Of a stretch of DNA of 64,000 nt, positions 51,329 through 60,102 are shown in pieces. Both the position numbers and the translations under genes were made by a program. Under the pieces are notes generated by a model. The model made no database searches. It saw nothing but the letters and a program-made list of their open reading frames with translations, and was not told the origin of the DNA. Source of the stretch: Pedobacter planticolens (GTDB taxonomy: Bacteria; Bacteroidota; Bacteroidia; Sphingobacteriales; Sphingobacteriaceae). Location of the stretch: the NCBI RefSeq assembly GCF_014172375.1, contig NZ_WNXD01000001.1, positions 1,984,001 to 2,048,000 on the forward strand, in the 5' to 3' direction. Each line of letters begins with the position of its first letter. Position 1 is the first letter of the stretch.

Positions 51329-52297
51329 ATGATAGAAATTGAATTTGGAGAAATTGTAAATGTTCCAATGAATCAAATTTGGCAACACGAAGAAAGACAT
51401 TTTACTCCTTGGTTAGCACAAAATATAGAAAAACTTGGTGATGCTTTGGGAGGTCTACAATTACAAGTAGAACAAACAGAAATTTATGCGGGTTCTTTTC
51501 AACTTGATATTTTAGCTAAAGAAGTATCCACTAATAAAGTTGTTGTAATCGAAAATCAAATTTATAAGACCGATCATAAACATTTAGGTCAACTTATAAC
51601 TTATGCATCATTTTTTAAAGCTGAGATAATTATTTGGGTTTCGCAAGAAATTACTGAAGAACATCGTTCTGCAATGGATTGGTTAAATAACAACACAAGT
51701 GATGATTTAGAATTTTATGCAGTTGAAGCAAATATAATTAAGATTGGAAATTCACAACCAGCATTAAATTTCAAATTAAAATCATTTCCAAATGAATGGT
51801 CAAAATCAAAACCAAATATCACAAGCCCTACATCTACTGAAACAGGTGATTTATACCGTGTGTTTTTTCAGAAGTTATTAGATGAGTTAAGAGAAACCCA
51901 CCGTTTTACAAATGCCAGAACTGGCCAACCGCAAAGTTGGTATAGTTTCACTTCGGGGACAAAAGGGTGTACGTTTGGTTGTTCGTTTGCAAGAGGTTCT
52001 AAAGTAAGAGCAGAAGTTTACATTGATACTCCAAGTCAAGAGGCAAATAAAGAAATATTTAGAAGTTTCGAAAGTCAAAAAGCAGAATTGGAATATGAGT
52101 TCGGAGAAGAATTGATTTTCGAAGAACTTCCAACCAAGCGGGCTTCTCGAATTGCTGTTTACAGAGAAGGAGATATTTATACCGATACTCAAACATTAGA
52201 AGATATTCGAGCTTGGTGTATCGAAAAACTCTTGAAATTTAAGTCAGTTTTTGTAAATAAATTAGATAAGGAAATACAAAAGAACATCCAAGGCTAG
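51329..52297 (+). CDS. DUF4268 protein with N-terminal nuclease-like fold
   Basis: The protein (322 residues) has two parts. The N-terminal ~170 residues have the PD-(D/E)xK pattern: SFQLDILAKE (Asp60), then VVVIENQ (Glu75 and Gln77) in the place of ExK. The C-terminal part (about 175-300) is the DUF4268 domain, with FFQKLLDELRETHRFT, QSWYSFTSGTKGCTFG and RAEVYIDTPSQEANKEIF (in parts). No signal peptide. DUF4268 proteins are often found near mobile or defence loci, but function is unproven. It is flanked on both sides by copies of the same short element. Confidence 0.85.
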   Translation: MIEIEFGEIVNVPMNQIWQHEERHFTPWLAQNIEKLGDALGGLQLQVEQTEIYAGSFQLDILAKEVSTNKVVVIENQIYKTDHKHLGQLITYASFFKAEIIIWVSQEITEEHRSAMDWLNNNTSDDLEFYAVEANIIKIGNSQPALNFKLKSFPNEWSKSKPNITSPTSTETGDLYRVFFQKLLDELRETHRFTNARTGQPQSWYSFTSGTKGCTFGCSFARGSKVRAEVYIDTPSQEANKEIFRSFESQKAELEYEFGEELIFEELPTKRASRIAVYREGDIYTDTQTLEDIRAWCIEKLLKFKSVFVNKLDKEIQKNIQG

Positions 52298-52368
52298 CGC
52301 ATGTATGTGGCGTGTGAAATAATAGTAAGATTTAGAAATTAAAGACCTTTGGAAAGGGTATGATTGAT

Positions 52369-52411
52369 ATTGAATATTTATAAAATACAAGTCACAAACG
52401 TGCACCAGCAA
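52369..52411. repeat. Inter-gene element, copy 2 of 3
   Basis: ATTGAATATTTATAAAATAC then GTCACAAACGTGCACCAGCAA. Similarity to copy 3 extends left to about 52344 (GGAAAGGGTATGATT). Lies between DUF4268 and the 124-residue membrane protein. Confidence 0.7.
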
Positions 52412-52437
52412 ATGATTAAGTATTGGAGAAATAATTT

Positions 52438-52812
52438 ATGTACTACAAAACTCAAATAGGTATTATTATTACTGTGACAATAGGTTGTCTTGTTGCCTTA
52501 TTTTTGTTCTTTCAAAATAAACAAACTGATCAAAATAGCCCGATAAAAAAGCATACTATTGTCTCGTTGACTTATCGAACTAATAGAGGAAGTTCAGTGC
52601 AAATAAATCAGAACGGTAAGAACTATTTTATTAGAATTTCATTTGATGCAAACAAAATGTATAAGGTTGGGTCTGAAATAGGACTAAGATATAATGAAAA
52701 GTTTGATTATTTTTATATCCCTGACGGACAAAAAAGAGATAGTGGTAGATTAATTTTTCTTGGGATAATATTTATATTATCTGTAGTTCCTTGGAAAAGG
52801 ATAACTCAATAA
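52438..52812 (+). CDS. Small membrane protein of unknown function
   Basis: A 124-residue protein with an N-terminal membrane helix (about residues 9-25, IIITVTIGCLVALFLF), an extracytoplasmic beta-rich middle (VSLTYRTNRGSSVQINQNGKNYF, in parts), and a second hydrophobic segment at the C-terminus (about 105-118). The shape resembles DUF3592-type small envelope proteins. No family is assigned with confidence. It sits between copies 2 and 3 of the repeated inter-gene element. Confidence 0.6.
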   Translation: MYYKTQIGIIITVTIGCLVALFLFFQNKQTDQNSPIKKHTIVSLTYRTNRGSSVQINQNGKNYFIRISFDANKMYKVGSEIGLRYNEKFDYFYIPDGQKRDSGRLIFLGIIFILSVVPWKRITQ

Positions 52813-52845
52813 AATTAAAGAGCCCGTAGAAAAGGCATGATTAAT

Positions 52846-52894
52846 ATTGAGTATTTAAAATACTTAAATGGAGTCCACAGACGTGCACTAGCAA
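52846..52894. repeat. Inter-gene element, copy 3 of 3
   Basis: ATTGAGTATTTAAAATACTT (with palindrome AGTATTTAAAATACT), then GTCCACAGACGTGCACTAGCAA. Lies 30 bp before the dihydrofolate-reductase-like gene. Confidence 0.7.
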
Positions 52895-52924
52895 AACGAA
52901 CAACCAATATAAACATTAAACAAA

Positions 52925-53497
52925 ATGAGAAACCTAATTTTTTTCATGCACTCTTCCCTTGATGGTTTTGCAGCAGGGCTTAAAGGAGAAATGAATTGGA
53001 CACATGTAGACGAAGAAATGTTTGACTTTGTTGCCACCCTAACAAACAACGTCGATATTGCACTTTATGGACGAGTAACCTATGAAATGATGCAAAGTTA
53101 TTGGCCAACGGCTGGTGAACAACCAAACGCATCAAAACACGACAAAGAACATTCGGTTTGGTATAAAAATGTTTCAAAAATTGTGTTATCAACAACAATC
53201 AGCCAAGAAGGATTGGAGAACACCACAGTGATTAGCGATCAATTGGAAGACAACATCAACAACATAAAAAACCAAGACGGAAAAAATATCTTAATCTTCG
53301 GAAGTCCGAGAGCTTCTCATTCTTTATTAAGTTATAATTTAATTGATGAGTTTTGGTTATTTGTTAATCCCGTATTACTTGGAGAAGGAATTCCGCTATT
53401 TAAAAACATTAACGAACTCACTAAACTGAAATTGATAGAAACGAAAACATTTGCTAGCGGAGTAATTGCCCTTCACTACGAAAAGAAACGAAATTAA
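52925..53497 (+). CDS. Dihydrofolate reductase family protein (RibD C-terminal type)
   Basis: A 190-residue protein of the RibD-C/YwjB-type dihydrofolate reductase superfamily. Typical parts are FFMHSSLDGFAAG at the start, ALYGRVTYEMMQSYWP, SKIVLSTTIS, ILIFGSPRASHSLLSYNLIDEFWLFVNPVLLGEGIPLF (in parts), and LIETKTFASGVIALHYEK. It should bind NADPH and a pterin or similar substrate, and a contribution to antifolate resistance is possible but not shown. It is the last of the four same-strand genes, and no copy of the repeated element follows it. Confidence 0.86.
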   Translation: MRNLIFFMHSSLDGFAAGLKGEMNWTHVDEEMFDFVATLTNNVDIALYGRVTYEMMQSYWPTAGEQPNASKHDKEHSVWYKNVSKIVLSTTISQEGLENTTVISDQLEDNINNIKNQDGKNILIFGSPRASHSLLSYNLIDEFWLFVNPVLLGEGIPLFKNINELTKLKLIETKTFASGVIALHYEKKRN

Positions 53498-53535
53498 TTA
53501 TTCGTGAATACTAATAGCTATTGGATCAAGCTAAG

Positions 53536-54284
53536 CATGACGGTTGCACCCTGCTCGTCATTCCCGTGAAAACGGGAACCGTAAAGCGATAAAAAGCCTA
53601 CTAACGCATTACGATACCCAGTCAAGCTGAGCATGACGGTTGTACTACTAATAACCAATGAACAATTGAACCAATGAACTAGTAAACCACTGTTCCAAAG
53701 AGCGTAGGGCAGACAGGAACGGTGGGCCAGCGTGAGCCTTAAGCGTGGAAGCATCGTTCCTGACTTGATTGTTTGCTTCTTTATCATCAAGGATAAAGAA
53801 GGAGCCACATCGGCGGCGGCGAGCCGAGGCAAGCCTGTGCGTTGGCAATTCTTAACCACATGACGGTTACACCCTGCTCGTCATTCCCGTGAAAACGGGA
53901 ACCGTAAAACGATAAAAAGCCTACTAATGCATTACGATACCCAGTCAAGCTGAGCATGACGGTTGTACTACTAATAACCAATGAACAATTGAACCAATGA
54001 ACTAGTAAACCACTGCCCCAAAGAGCGTAGGGCAGACAGGAACGGCGGGCCAGCGTGAGCCTTAAGCGTGGAAGCATCGTTCCTGACTTGATTGTTTGCT
54101 TCTTTATCATCAAGGATAAAGAAGGAGCCACATCGGCGGCGGCGAGCCGAGGCAAGCCAATGCGTTGGCAATTCTTAACCACATGACGGTTACACCTTGC
54201 TCGTCATTCCCGTGAAAACGGGAACCGTAAAACGATAAAAAGCCTACTAACGCATTACGATTCCCAATCGAGTTGGGAATGACG
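53536..54284. repeat. 323-bp tandem repeat, two full units plus a partial third
   Basis: Unit starts are at 53536, 53859 and 54182, exactly 323 bp apart. Each unit contains a family A palindrome (53556-53638, 53879-53961, 54202-54284), short direct repeats around AATGAACC, and the 3' hairpin module of family C (53776-53801 and 54099-54124). Open frames crossing it are spurious. The rest of 53498-54389 is also repeat DNA, with a CCGTT/AACGG hairpin at 54351-54370. Confidence 0.95.
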
Positions 54285-54389
54285 AGCGCAGAGCCTAATG
54301 AACAACTGAACCAATGAGCAATTGAACTAATAAACGATTGAACTAATGAACCGTTAGCTAAAGCAAACGGCAATGAACCAATGAACCAA

Positions 54390-55604
54390 TTACTTAAACC
54401 TAATCGCCTTCAACGGACTAATCCTACTCACTAACATCGAAGGAATTAACAACACCACAGAACATATTACAATGGTAGCAACGTTTAACAACAACACATC
54501 TGTAAAATGTATTTCTATAGGCACATAAGACAAGTAATAATTAGTTTGGTCGAGTTTAAACACATGCGAATAGTATTGGAAATACGCTAACCCTAAACCT
54601 AATATATTCCCTAACACCAAGCCAATACCAACTAAGTAGATGGCGTTGTACAAAAAGATTTTCATTACACTATAATCAGAAATGCCCATGGCTTTAAGCA
54701 AGCCAATCATGGTGGTACGTTCTAAAATCATAATCAGCAAGGCAGTTACCATATTAATTACCCCAACAACCATCATTAAAAAGAGCAACACTCTGGTATT
54801 TACATCGAGTAAAGATAACCACGTAAAAATCTCTGGTGTACTTTCCTTCACAGACCTCGACCGTAGCTTGAGTTCTAGGTTTGCATACACATCATCGGCA
54901 ACAGGTTTTAGTTTAGAGAAATCTTTTACCCTCACTTCCATCCCACCCATTTGATTGGGCAGCCAGTTATTTACACTTCTAATAATGTTAATATCGCCAA
55001 TGGCAAAGCTTTTATCAATGTTTTCTATCCCAACACTATATACGCCGACTATTTTAAACTTTCTTATTTTAGGAGGGTTTTGCACAAAGTGCATTAAAAA
55101 ACTATCACCCGTTTTAAGCTTCAATCGCTTTGCGGTATACTCCGATACTAGAATTTGATTCACCGAGCTATCGGCAAAGTCAATTACTTTTCCACTAATT
55201 AAATGCTTACGAATAAATTGCCAATCGTAGGTTTTATCAATCCCTTTAAAATTAATACCCTCTACTTCGCCATTGGCCGAAATAATAGCAGGCTTTGTAG
55301 CAAACGGGTAATAAGATTCTAAGTCGGTATTGTTTTTAAGGTAGTGCAGCGTAGTATCATTAGGCACAAAAGGCGACTTCTCAAAAGAACCATTCAAGTC
55401 GAAGCGGTAAATCTGTACATCGCCAATAAACCCTCGTACTTTATCTTGTATTTCGGTTTTAAACCCTTTAATAATGGCTATAGAAAGTATCATCACCGCC
55501 AAGCTCAGCATTACGCCCGCTATCGCTATCCGCACAATTAACTTGCTAAACGTACGTTCAGATTTTATGGCAATGCGCCTCGCTATGAAATATTCTATAT
55601 TCAA
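54390..55604 (-). CDS. FtsX/LolE-type ABC transporter permease
   Basis: A 404-residue inner-membrane protein with the four-helix FtsX/MacB/LolCE layout. One helix lies near residues 25-48 (VRIAIAGVMLSLAVMILSIAI), a large periplasmic domain at about 50-260, and three helices near 270-292, 315-345 and 370-392. N-terminal FIARRIAIKSERTFSKLIVRI and C-terminal MLVSRISPLKAIRFK are typical of the lipoprotein-releasing LolC/LolE group. It is probably a lipoprotein-release or efflux permease, with its ATPase encoded elsewhere since none is adjacent. Divergent from the namZ-like gene. Confidence 0.88.
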   Translation of the reverse strand: MNIEYFIARRIAIKSERTFSKLIVRIAIAGVMLSLAVMILSIAIIKGFKTEIQDKVRGFIGDVQIYRFDLNGSFEKSPFVPNDTTLHYLKNNTDLESYYPFATKPAIISANGEVEGINFKGIDKTYDWQFIRKHLISGKVIDFADSSVNQILVSEYTAKRLKLKTGDSFLMHFVQNPPKIRKFKIVGVYSVGIENIDKSFAIGDINIIRSVNNWLPNQMGGMEVRVKDFSKLKPVADDVYANLELKLRSRSVKESTPEIFTWLSLLDVNTRVLLFLMMVVGVINMVTALLIMILERTTMIGLLKAMGISDYSVMKIFLYNAIYLVGIGLVLGNILGLGLAYFQYYSHVFKLDQTNYYLSYVPIEIHFTDVLLLNVATIVICSVVLLIPSMLVSRISPLKAIRFK

Positions 55605-55682
55605 ATTTTATAATAAATTGTAACTTAGCAAAAGTGCTAATTCGATTTCGATTTAGCGTATAATTCTTTAAAAAACCTAGGA

Positions 55683-56948
55683 ATGAAAAAAATTACTGCT
55701 GTTTTTACATCGATGCTTACCGTTATTGCTTTAACTGCTTGTGGGCAAAAACAAGAAAAAAGTATCAAGGAGGGCCCAACATTTGTTCATATAAGAATGA
55801 AAACTAAACCAGGAGAAATGTTTGCATTTAGAACTGGTGCCGAACAAACCGAAAAATACTTGCCTTTACTAAAAGGAAAACGAGTGGGCATGGTGGTTAA
55901 CCCTACTTCTATTATTGGCAATGTAACTGTTGTTGATAGCATACTTAAACGAGGAGTAAACATTGTTAAAATATTTGGTCCAGAACATGGTTTTAGAGGC
56001 GATGCAAGTGCCGGTGTAAGTGTAGATGATGCGGTAGATACTAAAACTGGTATTAAAGCAATCTCTTTATATGGTAAACACAGTACGCCTACTAAAGAAG
56101 ATTTAGCCGATGTAGATATCATGATTTTCGACATCCAAGATGTTGGCGTTCGCTTTTATACCTATATGAATACCTTGCAACACGTAATGGAAGCTTGTGC
56201 TCGTGATGGTAAGGAAGTGATGATTTTAGATCGCCCAAACCCGAATGGTTTTTACATTGATGGACCAGTTTTAGATCCTAAATTTAAATCGGGTATTGGT
56301 TTACAACCTATTCCTATTGTGCATGCCTTAACCTTAGGCGAATATGCGCACATGTTAAATGGCGAAGGTTGGTTAAAAGACAAAGTAAAGTGTAAAATCA
56401 CAGTCATTAAAAATGCAAATTACAATCATGATATGCCGTATGTATTGCCTGTAAAGCCATCGCCAAATTTAAATACAGCACAATCTATTTTATTGTACCC
56501 AACAACCTGTTTATTTGAAGGCACGTATTTAAATCATGGTCGTGGTACACAATTTCCATTTACTATTGTTGGTGCACCTTACCTAAAAGGAAAATTTGAT
56601 TTCTCGTTTACCCCAAAGAGCATAAAAGGAATGAGTGAAACTCCTTTATTTATGAATGAGGTATGTTATGGTTTAGACTTAAGAAATTACGATACCAATA
56701 ACTTTAGAAAGACAAAGCAAATTAACCTAAGCTGGATTATTGAATTATATAAAGCATCGCCACGTAAAGAAGATTTCTTTAACAATAAATTAAGTGCCGA
56801 AGTGGGTACCATTGAAGCAAGAATTGGCGTTGGCAATTTCAGACAACAAATTATTGATGGTGTTTCTGAAAAAGAAATTAGAGCAAGTTGGGAACCAGGC
56901 TTAAGCCAATACAAAGAAATGCGTAAAAAGTATTTGCTTTATCCTTAG
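55683..56948 (+). CDS. Exo-beta-N-acetylmuramidase NamZ family (DUF1343) lipoprotein
   Basis: A 421-residue protein with lipobox LTACG (Cys at about residue 20). The DUF1343 fold is clear from LPLLKGKRVGMVVNPTSI, VNIVKIFGPEHGFRGDASAGVSVDDAVDTKTGI (in parts), the metal- or substrate-binding MIFDIQDVGVRFYTYMNTL, VMILDRPNPNGFYIDGPVL and TCLFEGTYLNHGRGT. Members such as Bacillus NamZ release N-acetylmuramic acid from peptidoglycan fragments. A role in cell-wall recycling is likely. Monocistronic, followed by a long hairpin. Confidence 0.9.
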   Translation: MKKITAVFTSMLTVIALTACGQKQEKSIKEGPTFVHIRMKTKPGEMFAFRTGAEQTEKYLPLLKGKRVGMVVNPTSIIGNVTVVDSILKRGVNIVKIFGPEHGFRGDASAGVSVDDAVDTKTGIKAISLYGKHSTPTKEDLADVDIMIFDIQDVGVRFYTYMNTLQHVMEACARDGKEVMILDRPNPNGFYIDGPVLDPKFKSGIGLQPIPIVHALTLGEYAHMLNGEGWLKDKVKCKITVIKNANYNHDMPYVLPVKPSPNLNTAQSILLYPTTCLFEGTYLNHGRGTQFPFTIVGAPYLKGKFDFSFTPKSIKGMSETPLFMNEVCYGLDLRNYDTNNFRKTKQINLSWIIELYKASPRKEDFFNNKLSAEVGTIEARIGVGNFRQQIIDGVSEKEIRASWEPGLSQYKEMRKKYLLYP

Positions 56949-56990
56949 TTTTCTTGTCATTCAGAGCGTAGCGAAGAATCTCTATAAAGA

Positions 56991-57063
56991 AAGCCGCAGA
57001 TGCGCAGATTGTCATCCTGAGCATAGTTAAAGAAAATCTGCGCATCTGCGGCTTAAATTTTTT
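56991..57063. terminator. 20-bp inverted repeat with following T-run
   Basis: AAGCCGCAGATGCGCAGATT (56991-57010) is the exact complement of 57035-57054, with a 24-base loop holding a GTCATCCTGAGC repeat, then AAATTTTTT. It may act as terminator of the namZ-like gene. A TCATTCAGAGCGTAGCGAAG repeat lies just before it. Confidence 0.6.
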
Positions 57064-57161
57064 CCTATCGGCTGGTGTCCCCACCTGCCGAAATACACTA
57101 AAACATTTCGGTCGGAGAAACACCAACCGATTGATTAAAAAGACAAAACTTAAAAAACAGA

Positions 57162-58070
57162 ATGAAGATAGTTTTTATGGGTACGCCCGATTTCGCCGTC
57201 GCCTCATTGAGTGCTTTACAACACGCTGGCTTTACCATAGTTGGCGTAGTAACCGCAGCAGATAAGCCTGCTGGTCGTGGACAAAAACTAAACGAGAGCG
57301 CTGTAAAAAAGTATGCAGTAGAAAACAATCTAAAAGTTTTACAACCTTTAAAACTAAAAGACCCTTTGTTTATTGAGGAGTTAAAAACCTTACAAGCCGA
57401 TTTATTTGTAGTGGTTGCTTTTAGAATGCTACCCGAAATAGTTTGGAATATGCCAAGCAAAGGTACCATAAACTTACACGGCTCTTTATTACCGCAATAC
57501 CGTGGGGCTGCCCCTATTAACCATGTTATTATTAATGGCGAAAAAGAAAGCGGCGTAACTACCTTTTTCTTAAAACAAGAAATTGACACTGGCGATATTA
57601 TTTTCTCTGATGCAGTAGAAATTACTGATGATGAAACCGCAGGTGATTTACATGATAAACTAATGGTAGTCGGTGCAAATCTATTAGTTAAAACAGTTAA
57701 AGCCATCGAGGCTGATGACTATAATGAAGTACCACAACCGCAAAGCGATGAATTAAAATCTGCTCCTAAAATATTTAAAGATTTTTGCAAAGTAGATTGG
57801 CACCAAGCTAACCAAACGGTGTACAATCACATTCGTGGCTTAAGCCCATACCCTACTGCGTTTACTACTTTAAATGATAAAACGTTAAAGATCTTTAAAG
57901 CAGAGCTGGAAGATAAAGAACCTGGCATTTCTACTGGAGCTTTCTTAACCGACGGAAAAACCTATTTAAAGTTTGCTACTAAAGATGGTTTCATTAACCT
58001 AACGGATGTGCAATACGAGGGTAAAAAGCGCATGCTTATTGATGAGTTTTTAAGAGGAATGAGGTTGTAA
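57162..58070 (+). CDS. fmt: Methionyl-tRNA formyltransferase
   Basis: A 302-residue enzyme that formylates initiator Met-tRNA using 10-formyl-tetrahydrofolate. The catalytic triad Asn104, His106 and Asp142 lies in INLHGSLLPQYRGAAPIN and FFLKQEIDTGDI. The N-terminal Rossmann part starts KIVFMGTPDFAVASL. The C-terminal OB-like tRNA-binding domain (about 205-302) includes HIRGLSPYPTAFTTL and GKKRMLIDEFLRG. Length is slightly short but within the family range. The open frame on the other strand is a shadow. Confidence 0.96.
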   Translation: MKIVFMGTPDFAVASLSALQHAGFTIVGVVTAADKPAGRGQKLNESAVKKYAVENNLKVLQPLKLKDPLFIEELKTLQADLFVVVAFRMLPEIVWNMPSKGTINLHGSLLPQYRGAAPINHVIINGEKESGVTTFFLKQEIDTGDIIFSDAVEITDDETAGDLHDKLMVVGANLLVKTVKAIEADDYNEVPQPQSDELKSAPKIFKDFCKVDWHQANQTVYNHIRGLSPYPTAFTTLNDKTLKIFKAELEDKEPGISTGAFLTDGKTYLKFATKDGFINLTDVQYEGKKRMLIDEFLRGMRL

Positions 58071-58101
58071 CCTCAGCCTAACCTTCTTCTTGTCCCACAC
58101 T

Positions 58102-58181
58102 CGTCATTCCCGTGAAAACGGGAACCGTAAAGCAGTTAAAAGATCATCGCATTACGTTCCCCAATCAAGTTGGGAATGACG
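58102..58181. repeat. Family A repeat, with an internally deleted family C remnant and a half copy
   Basis: Full double hairpin at 58102-58181. A fragment at 58190-58250 keeps only the ends of family C (CCCAAACCACAACCCA joined to AGAGCCCGAGCGGCGG). A half copy of family A (ATTCCCAA/TTGGGAAT arm) lies at 58337-58369. No gene is seen in 58071-58432. Confidence 0.75.
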
Positions 58182-58432
58182 GTGAGACGGTTTATAACCC
58201 TACCCAAACCACAACCCAAAAGAAAGAGCCCGAGCGGCGGCGAGCTAAAGAATAATAGCGAGAAAGATTGCTTCGTACCTCGCAATGACGACCGCCATAG
58301 CCATGGTGAGCTAAAAATAGAAAAAGACTTGCTATTGCATTACGATTCCCAATCGAGTTGGGAATGACTAGGCCGCCTTATAACAAACGAGCCTGCCAAT
58401 TACAGCAAGCCCGTTATCCAATTTCATTAAAA

Positions 58433-59182
58433 CTATCTATTATAAGCCTCAACAGCTCTTTCTATATTTCTTGATCCATTGGTCTGTATTAAATATCCGC
58501 CCAAACTTAGGCCAGCACCAACACCTAATAACAAGAAACTACCCGTATGGCTTTTAGGTTCATAATTTGGCATGTTTCCAAAAGTAGTACCCTTTTGTTT
58601 AAAAGCGCTCCCAGCAAATAATGTAACTGCACTAGCAATAAATGCTGCACCTGCACCTACATACATTACAACAGCAGTGCTTCTACTTTTTCGATAGGCT
58701 TCTAATAAATCCAGACTTTTCGAATTGTCTGCCATGTCTGCTTGGAGATTAGCGTAACTCACCTTCTTCAAATCAGAAAGCCCCTTATTATAGAACATTC
58801 TCGTGTCAACTGTCTGCCGGTTTCTGTCTCTAAATCTATAGTAATCTCTTTCATATTGAATGGGATCATAAACCGCTTGCTGATAAAGATTGATTTTCCC
58901 TTCAATAATTCTTTCCGAAAACGAAGATTCTCCAAAAAAGTTTAACTTCTTAGTGTTGGCAAAGAAACCATCTTCATTGTTAAAGAATTTAACCTGCTGC
59001 ACAGGTATACGTCTGGAATCGGCTCTCAATATCCATGAGCCTGAGAAATCTGGTCGCAACCTAATCTTTTGAGCATAGACAATAGAGTCTGAATAGAGGT
59101 GTAGAAAATTTCTGGATTCGTTCGTTTGCGAACGAGCGTTTAGGCCATAGCAAGCCATAACGACGATGAGTAATTTTTTCAT
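58433..59182 (-). CDS. Exported protein of unknown function with two C-terminal membrane segments
   Basis: A 249-residue protein with N-terminal signal LLIVVMACYGLNARSQ. The middle is polar and Arg/Tyr-rich (QYERDYYRFRDRNRQT). Two hydrophobic segments near the C-terminus, VVMYVGAGAAFIASAVTLFAG (about 165-185, in parts) and FLLLGVGAGLSLGGYLIQ (about 217-235), are separated by a short loop. I recognise no family. Similar lipid-interacting or glycine-zipper-like tails occur in envelope proteins. It stands alone between repeat islands. Confidence 0.65.
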   Translation of the reverse strand: MKKLLIVVMACYGLNARSQTNESRNFLHLYSDSIVYAQKIRLRPDFSGSWILRADSRRIPVQQVKFFNNEDGFFANTKKLNFFGESSFSERIIEGKINLYQQAVYDPIQYERDYYRFRDRNRQTVDTRMFYNKGLSDLKKVSYANLQADMADNSKSLDLLEAYRKSRSTAVVMYVGAGAAFIASAVTLFAGSAFKQKGTTFGNMPNYEPKSHTGSFLLLGVGAGLSLGGYLIQTNGSRNIERAVEAYNR

Positions 59183-59352
59183 ATCGGTTTACATTTGTGT
59201 GTGTTCAACAACACACAAATTGTATTCCGAAAAAGTGTTTGTAAATAATAAAATACATAAGGGAAATTAGCCTTGAAGCTATAAATAACTTCATTATACG
59301 TTAAGATTAAGCTAATCAAAAAGTTAGCATTTCGAACTATTTGTATCCTGTT

Positions 59353-59432
59353 CGTCATTCCCGTGAAAACGGGAATCATAAAGCAGTTAAAAGGTCATCG
59401 CATTACGATTCCCAATCAAGTTGGGAATGACG
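59353..59432. repeat. Family A repeat
   Basis: ATTCCCGTGAAAACGGGAAT hairpin followed by ATTCCCAATCAAGTTGGGAAT-type hairpin, with outer CGTC/GACG. Standard orientation. Confidence 0.85.
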
Positions 59433-59550
59433 AGGCGGTCACTATGAAGGTCAAAGAAATAAAATTGCAGGACGTAATATGAAGGAGATTGCCACAGTCA
59501 GTGAAGAACCTCCTTCGCAAAGACGGACATGGGAGCAATAACGACCATCA

Positions 59551-59930
59551 TACAACCTTTCCAAAACCACAACCCATTCCCAAGAACGAGGACCGGCCTT
59601 GTAGCATCCCGAAGGAGAAAGCATTAAACCGAGTGGCTTTTCGTCACGAGCTCAAACAAACAATTAAAAACAATAAACCAACTTGTTTAAACTTCAGCAC
59701 AAAACGTTCAAAAACCACTTCCAAAACAATGAGCCTTTCGATCCTTCATCGAACCTGCTGCTTGTTGCCTTAAAAGTTTTGATTGCTTAATCCAAGAACC
59801 ACGATTGCTCTTGAGGACAAAAAACAATATATACTACCGAAAAAATGATACTAAGCCTTGATTTTTGGTTACCTTTTTATCAAGAAAAAGGTAAGAGCCA
59901 CTCGGTGGTGGTGAACCGAGGTAAGTCCAA
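59551..59930 (+). repeat. Dispersed structured element, family C, copy 3 (most complete)
   Basis: About 380 bp conserved with copy 1 (11062-11478, inverted). It contains CGGCCTTGTAGCATCCC, the hairpin TTCGAT/ATCGAA (59737-59753), and the terminal hairpin TTACCTTTTT / AAAAAGGTAA with loop ATCAAG (59869-59894), followed by GAGCCACTCGGTGGTGG. Frames such as the one at 59489-59773 are not conserved between copies. A CTTCACTTCGGCTACGCTCAG repeat follows at 59952. No gene is seen in 59183-60102. Confidence 0.85.
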
Positions 59931-60012
59931 GCGTTGGGAGAAAGAAAGTTCCTTCACTTCGGCTACGCTCAGTGCAAGCTAGCTCAGGATGACAAGTATG
60001 GAGATCTACACT

Positions 60013-60092
60013 CGTCTTTCCCGTGAAAACGGGAATCCTAAAGCAGTTAAAAGGTCATCGCATTACGATTCCCAATCGAGTTGGGAATGACG
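60013..60092. repeat. Family A repeat
   Basis: Standard double hairpin with a base change in the outer left arm (CGTCTTTCCC where CGTCATTCCC is usual). Immediately precedes the aminotransferase stop. Confidence 0.82.
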
Positions 60093-60102
60093 ATAACACA
60101 AC

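Noticed and set aside
51224..52894. Classical integron attC sites
   Set aside because: The three elements lack recognisable RYYYAAC and GTTRRRY cores and their left and right ends are not complementary, so only a cassette-like arrangement is claimed.
53518..54373. Several 66-131 residue frames within the tandem repeat
   Set aside because: They are copies of one another because the DNA is tandemly repeated, run through palindromes, and match nothing protein-like.
59489..59773. Open frame of 94 residues within family C copy 3
   Set aside because: The frame is broken in copies 1 and 2, while the hairpins are kept.
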